Part shown: piece by piece, positions 1 through 8,620 of the stretch | Numbering within the stretch: the first letter of the stretch is position 1 | Layout of the letters: every line of letters begins with the position of its first letter | NCBI GenBank assembly: GCA_947477565.1 | Contig: CANJUR010000042.1 | Location: 1 to 40,768 of the forward strand | Direction: 5' to 3' | Source: Deltaproteobacteria bacterium | Lineage (GTDB): Bacteria; Myxococcota_A; Polyangia; Polyangiales; Ga0077539 | Length of the DNA stretch: 40,768 nucleotides | The notes under the pieces: model-generated | Told to the model about the DNA's origin: nothing | What the model saw: only the letters and a program-made list of their open reading frames with translations | Databases searched by the model: none | Translations under genes and position numbers: made by a program

Positions 1-1
1 G

Positions 2-346
2 CTCCACGAGCGACTCGCCAAGATCATCCAGGAGGTGTCCATGGACCTGCACAAGATCCCCGTCAGCCCGGCATTGCAGCGTCTCGGCGAGGAGTTTCAA
101 GCACTGTACGGTGAGCGTATCGAGGCCCGCGGGGAGGCCCGCGGGGAGGCCCGTGGGGAGGCCCGCGGGGAGGCCCGTGGGGAGGCCAGGGCGCTGCTCA
201 AGTTTCTCGCGGCGCGAAAGCTACCGGCCGATGACGCGCGGCGGACGCAGGTGCTCGCCTGTCAAGACGTCGCCCTGCTCGATCGCTGGATCGCCCGCGC
301 CGCCACCGCGCACACGCTCGACGAAGTCTTCGCTGCGGGTGCGTAG
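2..346 (+). CDS. C-terminal part of an Rpn/PD-(D/E)XK-like hypothetical protein with RGEA repeats (5' end outside window)
   Basis: The frame is open from the first bases of the window, so only the C-terminus is present; the GTG at 35 is probably an internal codon. The visible tail has a run of five Glu-Ala-Arg-Gly units followed by ALLKFLAARKLP, a segment ending in ARRTQVLACQDVALLDRW, and a last helix ending TAHTLDEVFA. From memory of the families, this architecture (charged repeat linker, then a small helical tail with Cys-x-Asp and a final DELF/DEVF helix) is typical of Rpn-like putative transposase/nuclease proteins of actinobacteria and myxobacteria, whose nuclease domain lies N-terminal. 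The nuclease domain itself is not in the window, so the function is inferred. The repeats make length variation by slippage likely. Confidence 0.6.
   Translation, partial: LHERLAKIIQEVSMDLHKIPVSPALQRLGEEFQALYGERIEARGEARGEARGEARGEARGEARALLKFLAARKLPADDARRTQVLACQDVALLDRWIARAATAHTLDEVFAAGA
122..187 (+). repeat. 12-bp tandem repeat encoding EARG
   Basis: Five full copies of the unit GAGGCCCGCGGG (third and fifth copies have T for C at base 9) plus a half copy, in frame in the Rpn-like gene. Each unit adds four residues, so slippage changes length without breaking the frame. Confidence 0.9.
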
Positions 347-957
347 TCCGACCGTCGATCGACGGCCGCGGTGCGAGCGCGGACATCGCTGGCCGACACG
401 CCACGCTCGCGGCTTTTGATCGATGAAAGACCGCACCAGGGATTCCGGAAATGCGGAATCTGCCAGCCCGCCGCGGGCGGGCGGAGGGCGGTGAAGGGCG
501 CAAGCGGGAGTGCATGGATCACCGCACAGGACACGGACAACCCGTGATAATCGGGTCCATCGCGCTGCAGAGGAAATCTACATGGACCCGCTGACACCGT
601 GGCGCGGGAGCGTGCGTTGTCTTCGATGGCGAAAAATGTTTCCGAGACTCACCCATCACGTTCGCGGGCAGACTTCCGCGGCGAGCACGAGATGCCGAGC
701 GTCAGCCGCAACATCGACGACCCCGCGGCGCTAAGTGCCACGATCAGCGACCCCCTGAGCGAGAGCCCGAAGTACGCGGCCACGAACAAATCCCACCAGC
801 GACTGCTCTGAATTGCGGCGAGCTCAGACCGGCAAGCACTGCCGAAGCGGGCACTCCCGATGCCTGGATGCGAGATCGGACATCGGCGGCACCGACGACG
901 TCCGTGATCACGACGAAGTCAGGAAAATCCCTGGATTGTGACCAGACCGGCGACTCC
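347..957. other. Gene-poor, apparently decayed stretch
   Basis: No convincing intact gene. On the minus strand, 599-790 reads as a short hydrophobic, coding-like stretch (RWWDLFVAAYFGLSL and following), and 811-900 as another coding-like piece in a different frame. Neither has a start, a family match I recognise, or continuity, so they look like remnants. A GC-rich palindrome lies near 465-482. Confidence 0.4.
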
Positions 958-1060
958 TCAGGTCTCGATACGAATGCCCGGCACGAGCGCGATGGAGACC
1001 CATCCCCCGGTGATGTTCACGACTTCGGTAAACCCGTTCGCCCGCAGAACGCGAAGCGGC
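958..1060 (-). pseudogene. Rhodanese-domain C-terminal remnant
   Basis: The minus strand ending at the stop 958-960 reads VLRANGFTEVVNITGGW over about 1000-1050. This is very like the C-terminal helix, strand and Gly-Gly-Trp of rhodanese domains, particularly those fused to pyridine nucleotide-disulfide reductases. The sequence just upstream (about 1050-1240) keeps the frame but no longer shows the Cys-containing active-site loop, and no plausible start is present. I read it as the eroded 3' end of a lost gene. The match is short, so this is moderate evidence. Confidence 0.4.
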
Positions 1061-1243
1061 AGATGCACGCGAAAACTGCTGGCCCCTGCGGGTTGCGGAG
1101 GGTCGTTGCCGCACGACCCAGGCACCGCCGCGAGAGAGAGGAGAGCGCACCGCTGCGTCGAGGAGGTCATCGCGAGAAAGCGCGCCGCACCGTCGTCTGT
1201 GACCGTGCTGCCGCGCAGCCCCTCCTCCCTCCTGGGACTGATG

Positions 1244-1306
1244 GTTGCCCTCATCTTCGGGGGAAGGGAGCGCCGCCCACTCCCTTTCCGAAAAGATAAG
1301 GGTAAC
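1244..1306. repeat. 63-bp palindromic element
   Basis: Two 27-base arms (1244-1270 and 1280-1306) pair with about 23 matches including two G-T pairs, around a 9-base centre. It lies 45 bp beyond the stop of the minus-strand HupE-like gene, so it could end that transcript, though there is no clear T tract. The arm sequence (GGGAAGGGAG, CCCACTCC, AAAAGATRAGGGYAA) recurs in the larger palindrome at 8706-8846, so this is a dispersed family. Confidence 0.7.
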
Positions 1307-1351
1307 GATGAGTCACGGAGCGCGCTGCAGCCCGCCGATGGACGTAGCCGC

Positions 1352-2452
1352 CTAGCGCCCCGCGAGCCTCGCCACGAGCCACGCGCAGCCCGCGAGGAGG
1401 ACCACTCCACGCACGGCCTGGCGGGCCTTCGCCCGGTGCTCCGAGGGCATCCAGCGACCGAGGAGCCACGCGGCGGCGAGCGCGACTGCGCCCACGGCGA
1501 CCTGCCCGAATTCGATGCCGAGATTGAAGCCCGCCACGAGGGGCCAGCGGTCTTCGGGCTCGATGCCGAGGTCGCGCAGCGCGCCTGCGAAGCCGAGGCC
1601 GTGGATGAGCGCAGCACCGAACACGAGCCCCAAACGAAGGCGCGCATCGACCTCGACCTGCCGCGCGTGCGCGACGCCATCGATAAGCGCCATGCCGATG
1701 AGCGTCGCCGCGATCGCGGGCTCGACGATGGACGAGGCCACGGCGACCTTGCCCAGCACCGAGAGTCCGAGGGTGACGGCGTGGCCCACGGTGAAGCAGG
1801 TGAGCGCGAGAAACACGCGACGCCACGACCGTGCGCCCGCGAGCGTGACGCCGAGAAAGAGCAAGTGATCGTAGCCTGCGAGGATGTGCGCGACGCCCCG
1901 CCGGGTGGCGTCGGTGAACGTCTGCCAGGCGGTGGGGAATAGTGCTCGCTCGCGCTCGTCGCGATTGAATACGAGCACGCGCCGCCGGTCGCCGCGGGTC
2001 ACGAGCACCTCGAGGTTGCGAGTGTTCGCATCGACGCTGAAGAGTGAGATTCGCAGCGTGGCGGGCTGGTCGGGGCGTGGGTGTGCGATGCGTCCGAGGG
2101 CCACGAGTTGAGGCGCAGGCGCGTCGGGCGTGCCGTCGTCGGGCGAGAGGCTGAGAAGCACCCCCTCGGGCGCATGCGACCCAGCGCCATCGACGAGCGA
2201 GACGCCCGCGCTCACCGTCGCCGCGATGTCGCGGTAGTGCCGTTCGAACTCCGAGCGCGCGATGCGTCCGTCGTGGTCGTCGTCGGCACCCGGGAAGGCC
2301 GCGGCCGGGAGCGAGAGCACCATGAAGGCACCGCCGTCCACGAGATTGAGCGTGCCGTGCTGAGCGACCATGAGATGCGCATGCGCGCTCGGCGCGACGA
2401 GCACCGCGGCGAGGGAGAGGCCCGACAGCGCAAGGGCGCGAGCGGAGTTCAC
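1352..2452 (-). CDS. HupE/UreJ-2 family membrane protein with an EF-hand-like loop
   Basis: A 366-residue protein with an N-terminal signal sequence (LALSGLSLAAVLVAPSAHA). A perfect EF-hand-type loop, D57-x-D-x-DG-x-I-xxx-EF69 (DDDHDGRIARSEF), predicts calcium binding in the exported N-terminal half. The C-terminal half (about 180-366) is a multi-helix membrane domain with GVAHILAGYDHLLFL and GHAVTLGLS motifs, which is the hallmark of the HupE/UreJ_2 family. Family members are proposed metal (Ni/Co-type) permease-like proteins, but the substrate is not established. It follows the YHYH lipoprotein gene on the same strand with a 46-bp gap, so the two are probably co-transcribed. No hydrogenase or urease genes are nearby. 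Confidence 0.8.
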   Translation of the reverse strand: MNSARALALSGLSLAAVLVAPSAHAHLMVAQHGTLNLVDGGAFMVLSLPAAAFPGADDDHDGRIARSEFERHYRDIAATVSAGVSLVDGAGSHAPEGVLLSLSPDDGTPDAPAPQLVALGRIAHPRPDQPATLRISLFSVDANTRNLEVLVTRGDRRRVLVFNRDERERALFPTAWQTFTDATRRGVAHILAGYDHLLFLGVTLAGARSWRRVFLALTCFTVGHAVTLGLSVLGKVAVASSIVEPAIAATLIGMALIDGVAHARQVEVDARLRLGLVFGAALIHGLGFAGALRDLGIEPEDRWPLVAGFNLGIEFGQVAVGAVALAAAWLLGRWMPSEHRAKARQAVRGVVLLAGCAWLVARLAGR

Positions 2453-2498
2453 GGCGAGGTCGGTGCGAACTTCGAAGATGCGTGAACTCGCATGGAAT

Positions 2499-4085
2499 TC
2501 ACGGAGAGCAGACGCTGGAGCGGCAGGTGAGGGTCATTCCCATGGGGCCGGCCGGGCAGTCGGAGGTGGTCGTGCAGGTCGGAGCGCAGGCCATGCCCAT
2601 CGGCGTCGTTGCGCAGGTGCAGCCGCGTGAGCCCGTCGGGCAGGCGCCCGTGCAATCCGTGGTCGATGTGCATGCGCGCGGCCCCATGGTGCCGCTGTCC
2701 GGCGGCGCACTCGCGTCACCGCCCGTTCCGCCGTCGCCGGGCGGACCCATGGTGCCGCCCATCGCAGTCCCCCGCACGCAGCGCTGAATAAACGGGAAGC
2801 TGTCCGTGATGTAGTAATGGTAGATCCCCGCGGGGTGCTCGGGCGTGACGCCGAAGCGGCCGTTGCACTCGTCGAGGTCGCCGAGGCCTGCGACGTATTC
2901 GTAGTCCTGGGTGAAGGTTCCCATCGGGTACGTGGCGGTCGAAGGGCGGCCCGACGAGGGCGTAGCCATCACGCGATAGCTCGAGCGGATGATCCGCAGC
3001 GTCGAGCACCCGTTGGTCGCGGTGTCGTAGCCATAGCGCGCGTACAGGGGGAAGCCGTCGAGCGCGTAGCCCACGAGGCGCGGCGCAGTGGGCACCGTGG
3101 CGAGGTAGGCCTCGGGCATGCCGTGGTAGTGGTACTCGCCGGTCGGCTGCACGTGGGCGTGGTTGCTGTCGACGCCGAAGTTGAAGGCCGAGCCGCCCAG
3201 GGCTTCGATGTTCCAGCTGCCGCTGTTGTCGATGAGGCTGCAACTGGTGCCGGCGCTGTTGCACGTACCCGCCGTGCCGGGGTCGAACTTCACGCCGTTG
3301 AGGGCGTAGCCCAGCACCGTGATACGCGACGAGACGCCGGTGTTCACCGGGTTTCGAGTCATGGTCGCGTTGACCGTGCGCGACGAGATGGTGTTGGGGC
3401 AGTTGCTGTTGGGAAAGGTTCCCGTCGCGTGGTCGGGAATGCCGTTGCCCGTGACCGTGCGAAGGGCCGTGGTGCAACTCCACGCGACGGTGCTGTTCGT
3501 GCGTACCGACGCGCTCGCGTTGTAAGCGTTGTAGGTAAAGCTGCAGCCGGGGTCCGCGACGGCGGCGCCGGCATCGCAGCGCCCGGCATCGACCACGTCG
3601 ATCGCCACGGGCACGTCCACCCGCACGTCGGCCCCGGTGTCGGCCACCACGACATCGACCGACGGAATGTCGCTCCCTGGGCGCACGTCCATCAGCGGAG
3701 GCACGTCCATCGCAACCGGCACATCGCGCGTAGGCACGTCGAGGGACGGCGGCACGTCGAGGGACGGTGGCACGTCCCTGGTTGGCGGCACGTCCGGCGT
3801 CGGAGGCACGTCGATGGACGGCGGCACGTCCGGCGTCCGAGGCACGTCACTCGTTGGCGGAACGTCACTCGTTGGCGGAACGTCACTCGTTGGCGGTACG
3901 TCCGGCGTCCGAGGCACGTCACTCGTTGGCGGCGTGTCGCTCGGAGCGCCCGCGTCGAGGGCGGCGCTCCCGTCGGCGGTCGCGTCGGGCATGGCTGAAG
4001 GGAAGGTCAAGTCACTGCCGCACGCACTGACCGCGAGTGCCAGCGCCGTGCAGAGAAGAATCGGGGTCGGCTTGCCTGCGATCAT
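2499..4085 (-). CDS. YHYH-domain lipoprotein with Asp-Val-Pro-Pro repeat linker
   Basis: 528 residues starting at the ATG at 4085, which has an AAGGAG ribosome site about 9 bases upstream; a longer in-frame start at 4301 lacks one. The signal peptide ends in a lipobox (VSAC, Cys22), so the protein should be a surface or outer-membrane lipoprotein. Residues 49-130 are a low-complexity linker of about 13 six-residue units of the type DVPPTS. Residues about 180-440 form the YHYH domain: EYHYHG at 317-322, a GYALDGFPLYARYGYD block, and GIYHYYITDSFPF near 420-431. Residues 450-528 are Gly- and Cys-rich. YHYH proteins are widespread and secreted but of unknown function. It is the first gene of a likely two-gene operon with the HupE-like gene. 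Confidence 0.85.
   Translation of the reverse strand: MIAGKPTPILLCTALALAVSACGSDLTFPSAMPDATADGSAALDAGAPSDTPPTSDVPRTPDVPPTSDVPPTSDVPPTSDVPRTPDVPPSIDVPPTPDVPPTRDVPPSLDVPPSLDVPTRDVPVAMDVPPLMDVRPGSDIPSVDVVVADTGADVRVDVPVAIDVVDAGRCDAGAAVADPGCSFTYNAYNASASVRTNSTVAWSCTTALRTVTGNGIPDHATGTFPNSNCPNTISSRTVNATMTRNPVNTGVSSRITVLGYALNGVKFDPGTAGTCNSAGTSCSLIDNSGSWNIEALGGSAFNFGVDSNHAHVQPTGEYHYHGMPEAYLATVPTAPRLVGYALDGFPLYARYGYDTATNGCSTLRIIRSSYRVMATPSSGRPSTATYPMGTFTQDYEYVAGLGDLDECNGRFGVTPEHPAGIYHYYITDSFPFIQRCVRGTAMGGTMGPPGDGGTGGDASAPPDSGTMGPRACTSTTDCTGACPTGSRGCTCATTPMGMACAPTCTTTSDCPAGPMGMTLTCRSSVCSP
3696..3941 (-). repeat. 18-bp (6-residue) repeats coding the DVPPTS linker
   Basis: About 13 degenerate in-frame units such as DVPPTS, DVPRTP and DVPPSL in the lipoprotein gene. 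They give an acidic, proline-rich, probably extended stalk between the lipid anchor and the YHYH domain. Confidence 0.85.
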
Positions 4086-4245
4086 CAAAGAGGTCTCCTT
4101 CTTCAAACGGGGGCCGTGCCCGTGGGGTGGGCATCGACCCCTGTGCCCGGCGCCGCGCGAATCTCTGACGGAATCGTATGCGGTCGTCTGCCTGCTCGTC
4201 GTTGCGAGGGGGGAGGGCACTCCCGGCGGGGCGATCGGTCGGCCC

Positions 4246-5553
4246 TCAGCGCGCCCAGTACGCCTCGTCGTCGAGCCCCTCTTCGCGCTCTGGCAGTCCA
4301 CGCGTGAGCCTCGGGGCCGACTGCGCGAGCACCTCGAAGCTCACGCGGTTGGCGTAGCGGCACACCTGGCTCATCGACGAGTACGTCAGGAAAGCGCGCA
4401 CGTGCTTCGATGAGTTTGGAACGCTCGAGTGGTGAAAACGGTTGGCGCTCATGTCGTGCAGCAGCGCCGAGAGCGCCGCGTCGCCCGCGCCGTTGGTGCT
4501 GGTGATGCGCTCCGGTCCGCCGTGGTAGGGACCGATGTGCGCGAATACCTTGATCGGGTTTTCACACTTCGCACGCAGCATCGGTCGGCTGAACTCGTAG
4601 CGGTTGAACTCCGGAATGGCGCCCGGCAGCAGCGGATAGCGCGTCTCCCGCTTCACCTCGTCGTCGGTGTAGCCCGCGAGGTAGAGCCCCGTGGGCCCCG
4701 CCGTGCACAACACCATGTCCGTAAACTCAAGCGCGCGATCGCACGCAAGCAACGGATCAGACTCGCCGGTGAGTGCCTCGGCCTCCTCCTCGTTCATCGC
4801 GACGACGTTGACGTGCTCATCGATGAACGACCGCCAAAACTCCGGGCGCTCGGCGATCACGAACCGTGTGCCGAGCGTGAGCACCACGGGGATGCCGCGC
4901 TCCTTCGCGAGCGAGACCGCGCGCCGGGTGGCGTCCGGCATCGGGTCGGAGTCCTTGCAGCGCAGCAGGTAGGCCGAGATCACCAGGCTCGACGCTCCAT
5001 CGAAAATCGCAGGCGGAACGCTCTCCGGTCGCAGGCCGTTCATCTTCCCCTCGCTGATCGCGAAGGTGCGCTCGCCGTCGGGCGTCACCAGCGCGAAGCA
5101 GCGACCGATCGGGCCATCGACGGGCTGCAGATGGTCCAGGTTCACGCGGCTCGAGGTGTTCGAGAGGTAGCGGTAACCCGAGGTGCCGAGGCGAATCTCC
5201 TCGCTCATCACGCCGAGCAGAATCGACACGTCGTCCGCGAGCAGCGAGTAGTTGTGCAGGGTGTTGCCAACGGTGCCGCCCGCAAACTCGTACAAGATGC
5301 GCTTGTCGCGGAGGAGTTCGTCGTAGAGCGCGGCAGCCTGGTCGTTGGGAATCACCATCGACGCGCCCTTCGCCAACTCGTAGCGCGCGAGCAGCGCGTC
5401 CGGCACCCGAGCGTCGATGTCGACGAGCGTCTGATCAACGCCGACGACGTGCGTCTTCGTCACCTGCGAGGTGATGCCCGCGCGCAGCAAGAGCGGATCG
5501 CGCGCCTGAACCGGGAAGTAGTGCGTGTGCTTGCGGCGGCCGGGGAATCGCAT
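4246..5553 (-). CDS. gsk: Inosine/guanosine kinase (PfkB family)
   Basis: 435 residues starting at the ATG at 5553 (MRFPGRRKHTHYFP), which aligns with the E. coli Gsk start (434 residues). The open frame extends further upstream, but that part looks non-coding. Conserved blocks run end to end: ARDPLL, VVGVDQTLVDIDA, EFAGGTVGNTLHNYS, YRYLSNTSSR, PVDGPIGRCFALVTPDGERT, MNEEEAEALTGESDPLL, and the C-terminal ribokinase signature STNGAGDAALSALLHD with the catalytic Asp of GAGD. The tail SPRLTRGLPERE is also near identical to the enteric enzyme. It phosphorylates guanosine and inosine to GMP and IMP with ATP in the cytoplasm (purine salvage). The gene stands alone, divergent from the lipoprotein gene at 5713. 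High similarity to a mainly gammaproteobacterial enzyme could mean ancient transfer. Confidence 0.95.
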   Translation of the reverse strand: MRFPGRRKHTHYFPVQARDPLLLRAGITSQVTKTHVVGVDQTLVDIDARVPDALLARYELAKGASMVIPNDQAAALYDELLRDKRILYEFAGGTVGNTLHNYSLLADDVSILLGVMSEEIRLGTSGYRYLSNTSSRVNLDHLQPVDGPIGRCFALVTPDGERTFAISEGKMNGLRPESVPPAIFDGASSLVISAYLLRCKDSDPMPDATRRAVSLAKERGIPVVLTLGTRFVIAERPEFWRSFIDEHVNVVAMNEEEAEALTGESDPLLACDRALEFTDMVLCTAGPTGLYLAGYTDDEVKRETRYPLLPGAIPEFNRYEFSRPMLRAKCENPIKVFAHIGPYHGGPERITSTNGAGDAALSALLHDMSANRFHHSSVPNSSKHVRAFLTYSSMSQVCRYANRVSFEVLAQSAPRLTRGLPEREEGLDDEAYWAR

Positions 5554-5712
5554 GGTCGAGGCCCGCGTAACGGTGGGCGCGGAAGCTATCACGCAGCGCG
5601 CGGCCTGCCCTTTTCCCGTCACATCGAAGGCGCATCGCCCGCAGGCCGCCCACCGCCGCGCGTTGGACATCGAAGGTGACACTCGCGCGCGACGCACCGT
5701 AATGTCGCGACG

Positions 5713-7782
5713 ATGTTGCTTCGATCCACCCAGGGCTCGGTTGCGGCGGTCTCACAGCGCGCGGTGCGTCCCGCGATGGGTGCGGCGTTGCTCGCGAGCG
5801 CGCTCGGCATCGGGTGCGATGCGCCGCCGCCGGTGCCCACGCCCACGGAGATCTTCGACCCGCGGCCGGGCCACAACTTCGCGGCCCCCGCGGGCGAGGT
5901 GCGCATCCGGGCGATCACCGATCGCACGGTGTGTTTCACCACCGACGGTGCGATGCCCGACATTCGCGGCGGAGCGTGCGTCGGCGCGACCACGCGGCGG
6001 ATGTCCGCGGACCCGCGCATCCGCCTCGACTGCGCCGGAGACACCGCAGCGACTTCCATCCGGGGCATCAAGCTCGCGTTCGACTGGCCCTCGTCCGACG
6101 GCACGCTCGTACAGATCGTGGCGGGCAACTTCACGCTCGACTGCACGCCGCCCGCGCTCGACAGCGACGGCGACGGCGTTCCGAACGGCCGGGACAACTG
6201 CCCCACGACCGCGAACCCCGATCAGGCCGACGCGGACATGAACATGATCGGCGACGCGTGCGAGTCGATGGGCGCGCCCGATGCCGACCACGACGGTCGC
6301 CCGGACGCCGCCGACAACTGCCCCGCCGTGTGGAACGTCAACCAGGGCGACGACGACCGTGATGGCGTCGGCAACGTGTGCGACCCGACGCCGCGCGGCC
6401 CTGTGGAGTTGCCGTGGACCAACGGCACCCTCGCGCGCGCCTTCGTCGCGTGGAAGGACGAACTCCAGTGCAGCCTGAACGGCTGTCAAAACCCCAGCGG
6501 CCCCAACAGCTGGCGCGGCCCCTGCGAACACGGCGGAACCATCTCCTGGGATGTCTCTCTCAGCGGGCTGCGCGTGATCAGCCGGTTCACGTATCAGAGC
6601 TGCGACAACACGGTGACCATCCCCGTGCACGACTACGCACGCGACCCGCGCGGCGTCGATCCGATGGCCACGCAGATGCTGCCGATTCGCCTCCTGGGAA
6701 ACGGGAGCATCACGCAGGACGTCGACTTCAGCGGCAACGGCGTCGAGAGCGGGAGCGTCATGCTCACCGGCGCGTTCACCGGGACGGCGGTCTCGCACAT
6801 CCAGATTCGCGACTCGGCGCGCGGGCCGGGCGGGTACTTCTCCATCGCCTGCACGGAGGGTCCCTTCGCGCAGGAGATGTGCGCCCCGCGAAACCTCCTC
6901 GTGAACTACCTCTTCTCCGACTGGCGCTGCGAGCCCGGCGGCTGTCCGATGCCCACCGATGCCCTCGTTGACAGCGACGGCGACGGCGTCTTCGACAACT
7001 ACGACAACTGTCCGAGCGTGCCCAACCCGACGCAGGCCAACGCCGACTTCGACCGCGAGGGCGACGCGTGTGACACGTCCACCAGCGTGACGGACACCGA
7101 CCACGACGGCGTCCCCGACGCGGGCGACAACTGCCCAACCGTCGCAAACCCGATGCAGGAAGACGCGGACATGGACGGCCTCGGCGACGCCTGCGACGCG
7201 ACCCTGGACCCGGACGCCGATCACGACGGCGTCCCCGACGCGCGCGACAACTGCCCAGCCGTCGCAAACCCCACGCAGCAGGACGCGGACATGGACGGCC
7301 AGGGCGACGCCTGCGACGCAACCCCGACAGGCATGGCGCCGTTTGCACTGCTCGGAATCAAATCCGGTCGGTGCCTCTACGACGACGGCAGTGACGTGCG
7401 CTCCACGACGACCTGCGACCGCGCGCAGCCCAACCGGCAGTGGGAGGTCATCGACCGGGGCGGCAACCGCCGGGCGTTTCGCAACCTGGCGTCGATGCGC
7501 TGCCTCACCGCCACCAACTGGCTCGGCACCATCGACATGACCGCCTGCGCCGCGGGCAGCGCCAACCAGCAGTGGACGCTCGAGCGCTCCGACACGGACG
7601 GCTTCGACCCGCGATACCCGGTGCGACTGCACAGCGCAGCGTTCAACTTCTGCCTCTACACCGACAGCACCAACAACGTGTTTGCGTCCCAGGGCAACTG
7701 CGGCCTCGCGGGTACGGAAAACGGCCGCAAGGTCGGCATCTACCCGGGCGGCGACTTCTCCCGGACGCCGGCGCAACCGTAG
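5713..7782 (+). CDS. Lipoprotein with thrombospondin type-3 repeats and C-terminal ricin-type lectin domain
   Basis: 689 residues. Signal peptide with lipobox LGIGC (Cys35); the ATG at 5776 would give a shorter signal and is also possible. Residues about 45-145 resemble a chitobiase C-terminal-type Ig-like fold (FAAPAGEVRIRAITD, VCFTTDG). Five TSP3 calcium-binding units with the DxDxDGVxDxxDNCP signature lie in two blocks, about 149-225 and 418-540. They flank a 190-residue segment I do not recognise. Residues about 543-680 form a ricin-B-like beta-trefoil with repeated CLxxx..QW motifs (NRQWEV, NQQWTLE). It is probably a surface protein binding carbohydrate and needing calcium. The 3' end faces the Uma2 gene with a gap of only 9 bp. 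Confidence 0.85.
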   Translation: MLLRSTQGSVAAVSQRAVRPAMGAALLASALGIGCDAPPPVPTPTEIFDPRPGHNFAAPAGEVRIRAITDRTVCFTTDGAMPDIRGGACVGATTRRMSADPRIRLDCAGDTAATSIRGIKLAFDWPSSDGTLVQIVAGNFTLDCTPPALDSDGDGVPNGRDNCPTTANPDQADADMNMIGDACESMGAPDADHDGRPDAADNCPAVWNVNQGDDDRDGVGNVCDPTPRGPVELPWTNGTLARAFVAWKDELQCSLNGCQNPSGPNSWRGPCEHGGTISWDVSLSGLRVISRFTYQSCDNTVTIPVHDYARDPRGVDPMATQMLPIRLLGNGSITQDVDFSGNGVESGSVMLTGAFTGTAVSHIQIRDSARGPGGYFSIACTEGPFAQEMCAPRNLLVNYLFSDWRCEPGGCPMPTDALVDSDGDGVFDNYDNCPSVPNPTQANADFDREGDACDTSTSVTDTDHDGVPDAGDNCPTVANPMQEDADMDGLGDACDATLDPDADHDGVPDARDNCPAVANPTQQDADMDGQGDACDATPTGMAPFALLGIKSGRCLYDDGSDVRSTTTCDRAQPNRQWEVIDRGGNRRAFRNLASMRCLTATNWLGTIDMTACAAGSANQQWTLERSDTDGFDPRYPVRLHSAAFNFCLYTDSTNNVFASQGNCGLAGTENGRKVGIYPGGDFSRTPAQP

Positions 7783-7791
7783 CGAACGTCC

Positions 7792-8391
7792 CTACGACGC
7801 CCAGAGCCCGGCGAGGCTGATCTCCACGGCGTCGAAGGGCTCGGCGCGAACGACCGCGTCGCCGCGAAAGGTCGCCACGAGAAGCCACCCGAGGTCGTGC
7901 CGACGCAGCACCTCGATGGATCGCATCGCCGTGGACACCAGCCAGACGTGCGCGACGCCCTCGCGTCGGTAGGCGTCGAGCTTGCGGCCGCGGTCGTGCG
8001 CTTCGGTCGAGGGCGACAGCACCTCGCAGCACCAGTCGGGCGCGACGTTCGCTGCGGCGTCGTCGATGAAGCCTTCGGGAAGCCGTTCGCGCCGCCACCC
8101 GGCGAGGTCGGGCACGAGGATGTCGGGTCGCGGACCGAGGTGCATTTCAGGCTCGACGAGAATCATCCAGCCGCCCGGGTCACCCTCGGCCGGATCATCA
8201 AAACCGACAAGCTTTCCCACGAGTCGCGTGGCCCCGCGTGAGTGCCGCAGGCGCGGTCGTGGAAGCAGCGAAAGCTCCCCGTCGATGATCTCCGCGACGC
8301 AGTGCTCCGGGGTGTTTCGGTAGGCCGCCACCACGTCCGGCGCGAGGTTGGGAAACTCCGGGTCGAGGGTGCGCGCAGCATCGCCAGACAT
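7792..8391 (-). CDS. Uma2 family (DUF820) putative PD-(D/E)XK endonuclease, copy 1
   Basis: 199 residues from the ATG at 8391 (MSGDAARTLDPEFPNLAPD), matching the starts of the two paralogues at 33130 and 33923. Family features: YRNTPEHCVAEIIDGEL near the N-terminus, then the nuclease-like core VEPEMHLGPRPDILVPDLAGW and DWCCEVLSPST, followed by DRGRKLDAYRREGVAHVWLV. The Asp of PDILVPD and the Glu of CEVLSPS are the presumed metal ligands. Uma2 proteins are abundant in cyanobacteria and myxobacteria and are described as restriction-endonuclease-like, but their role is not settled. The frame remains open for 190 codons upstream through the 42-bp repeats; I consider that extension non-coding. Confidence 0.85.
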   Translation of the reverse strand: MSGDAARTLDPEFPNLAPDVVAAYRNTPEHCVAEIIDGELSLLPRPRLRHSRGATRLVGKLVGFDDPAEGDPGGWMILVEPEMHLGPRPDILVPDLAGWRRERLPEGFIDDAAANVAPDWCCEVLSPSTEAHDRGRKLDAYRREGVAHVWLVSTAMRSIEVLRRHDLGWLLVATFRGDAVVRAEPFDAVEISLAGLWAS

Positions 8392-8434
8392 CCGCCGCAG
8401 GGTATCCCACTGCGCCGTGCTCACGAAGGTGGCC

Positions 8435-8620
8435 GCGTGCAGCGGGTGCAGATGCCAATCCGTCCGACGAGAGGGCGCGTGCAACGGGTGCAGACGCCAA
8501 TCCGTTCGACGAGAGGGCGCGTGCAACGGGTGCAGATGCCAATCCGTTCGACGAGAGGGCGCGTGCAACGGGTGCAGACGCCAATCCGTTCGACGAGAGG
8601 GCGCGTGCAACGGGTGCAGA
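8435..8620. repeat. 42-bp tandem repeat upstream of Uma2 copy 1
   Basis: Four full units start at 8435, 8477, 8519 and 8561, followed by an 18-bp partial unit at 8603. Units alternate at one position (GATGCC, GACGCC), suggesting an 84-bp higher-order step. One further copy lies apart at 8995-9028. Because 42 is a multiple of three, the minus strand stays open and reads as 14-residue HPLHAPSRRTDW-type repeats continuous with the Uma2 frame. Confidence 0.9.

Noticed and set aside
5752..7776. 674-codon minus-strand frame across the TSP3 lipoprotein
   Set aside because: Val/Arg/Ala-only composition, no motif, and the plus strand encodes clear TSP3 repeats.
8435..8620. CRISPR array
   Set aside because: The 42-bp units are directly adjacent with no spacers and no cas genes are present.
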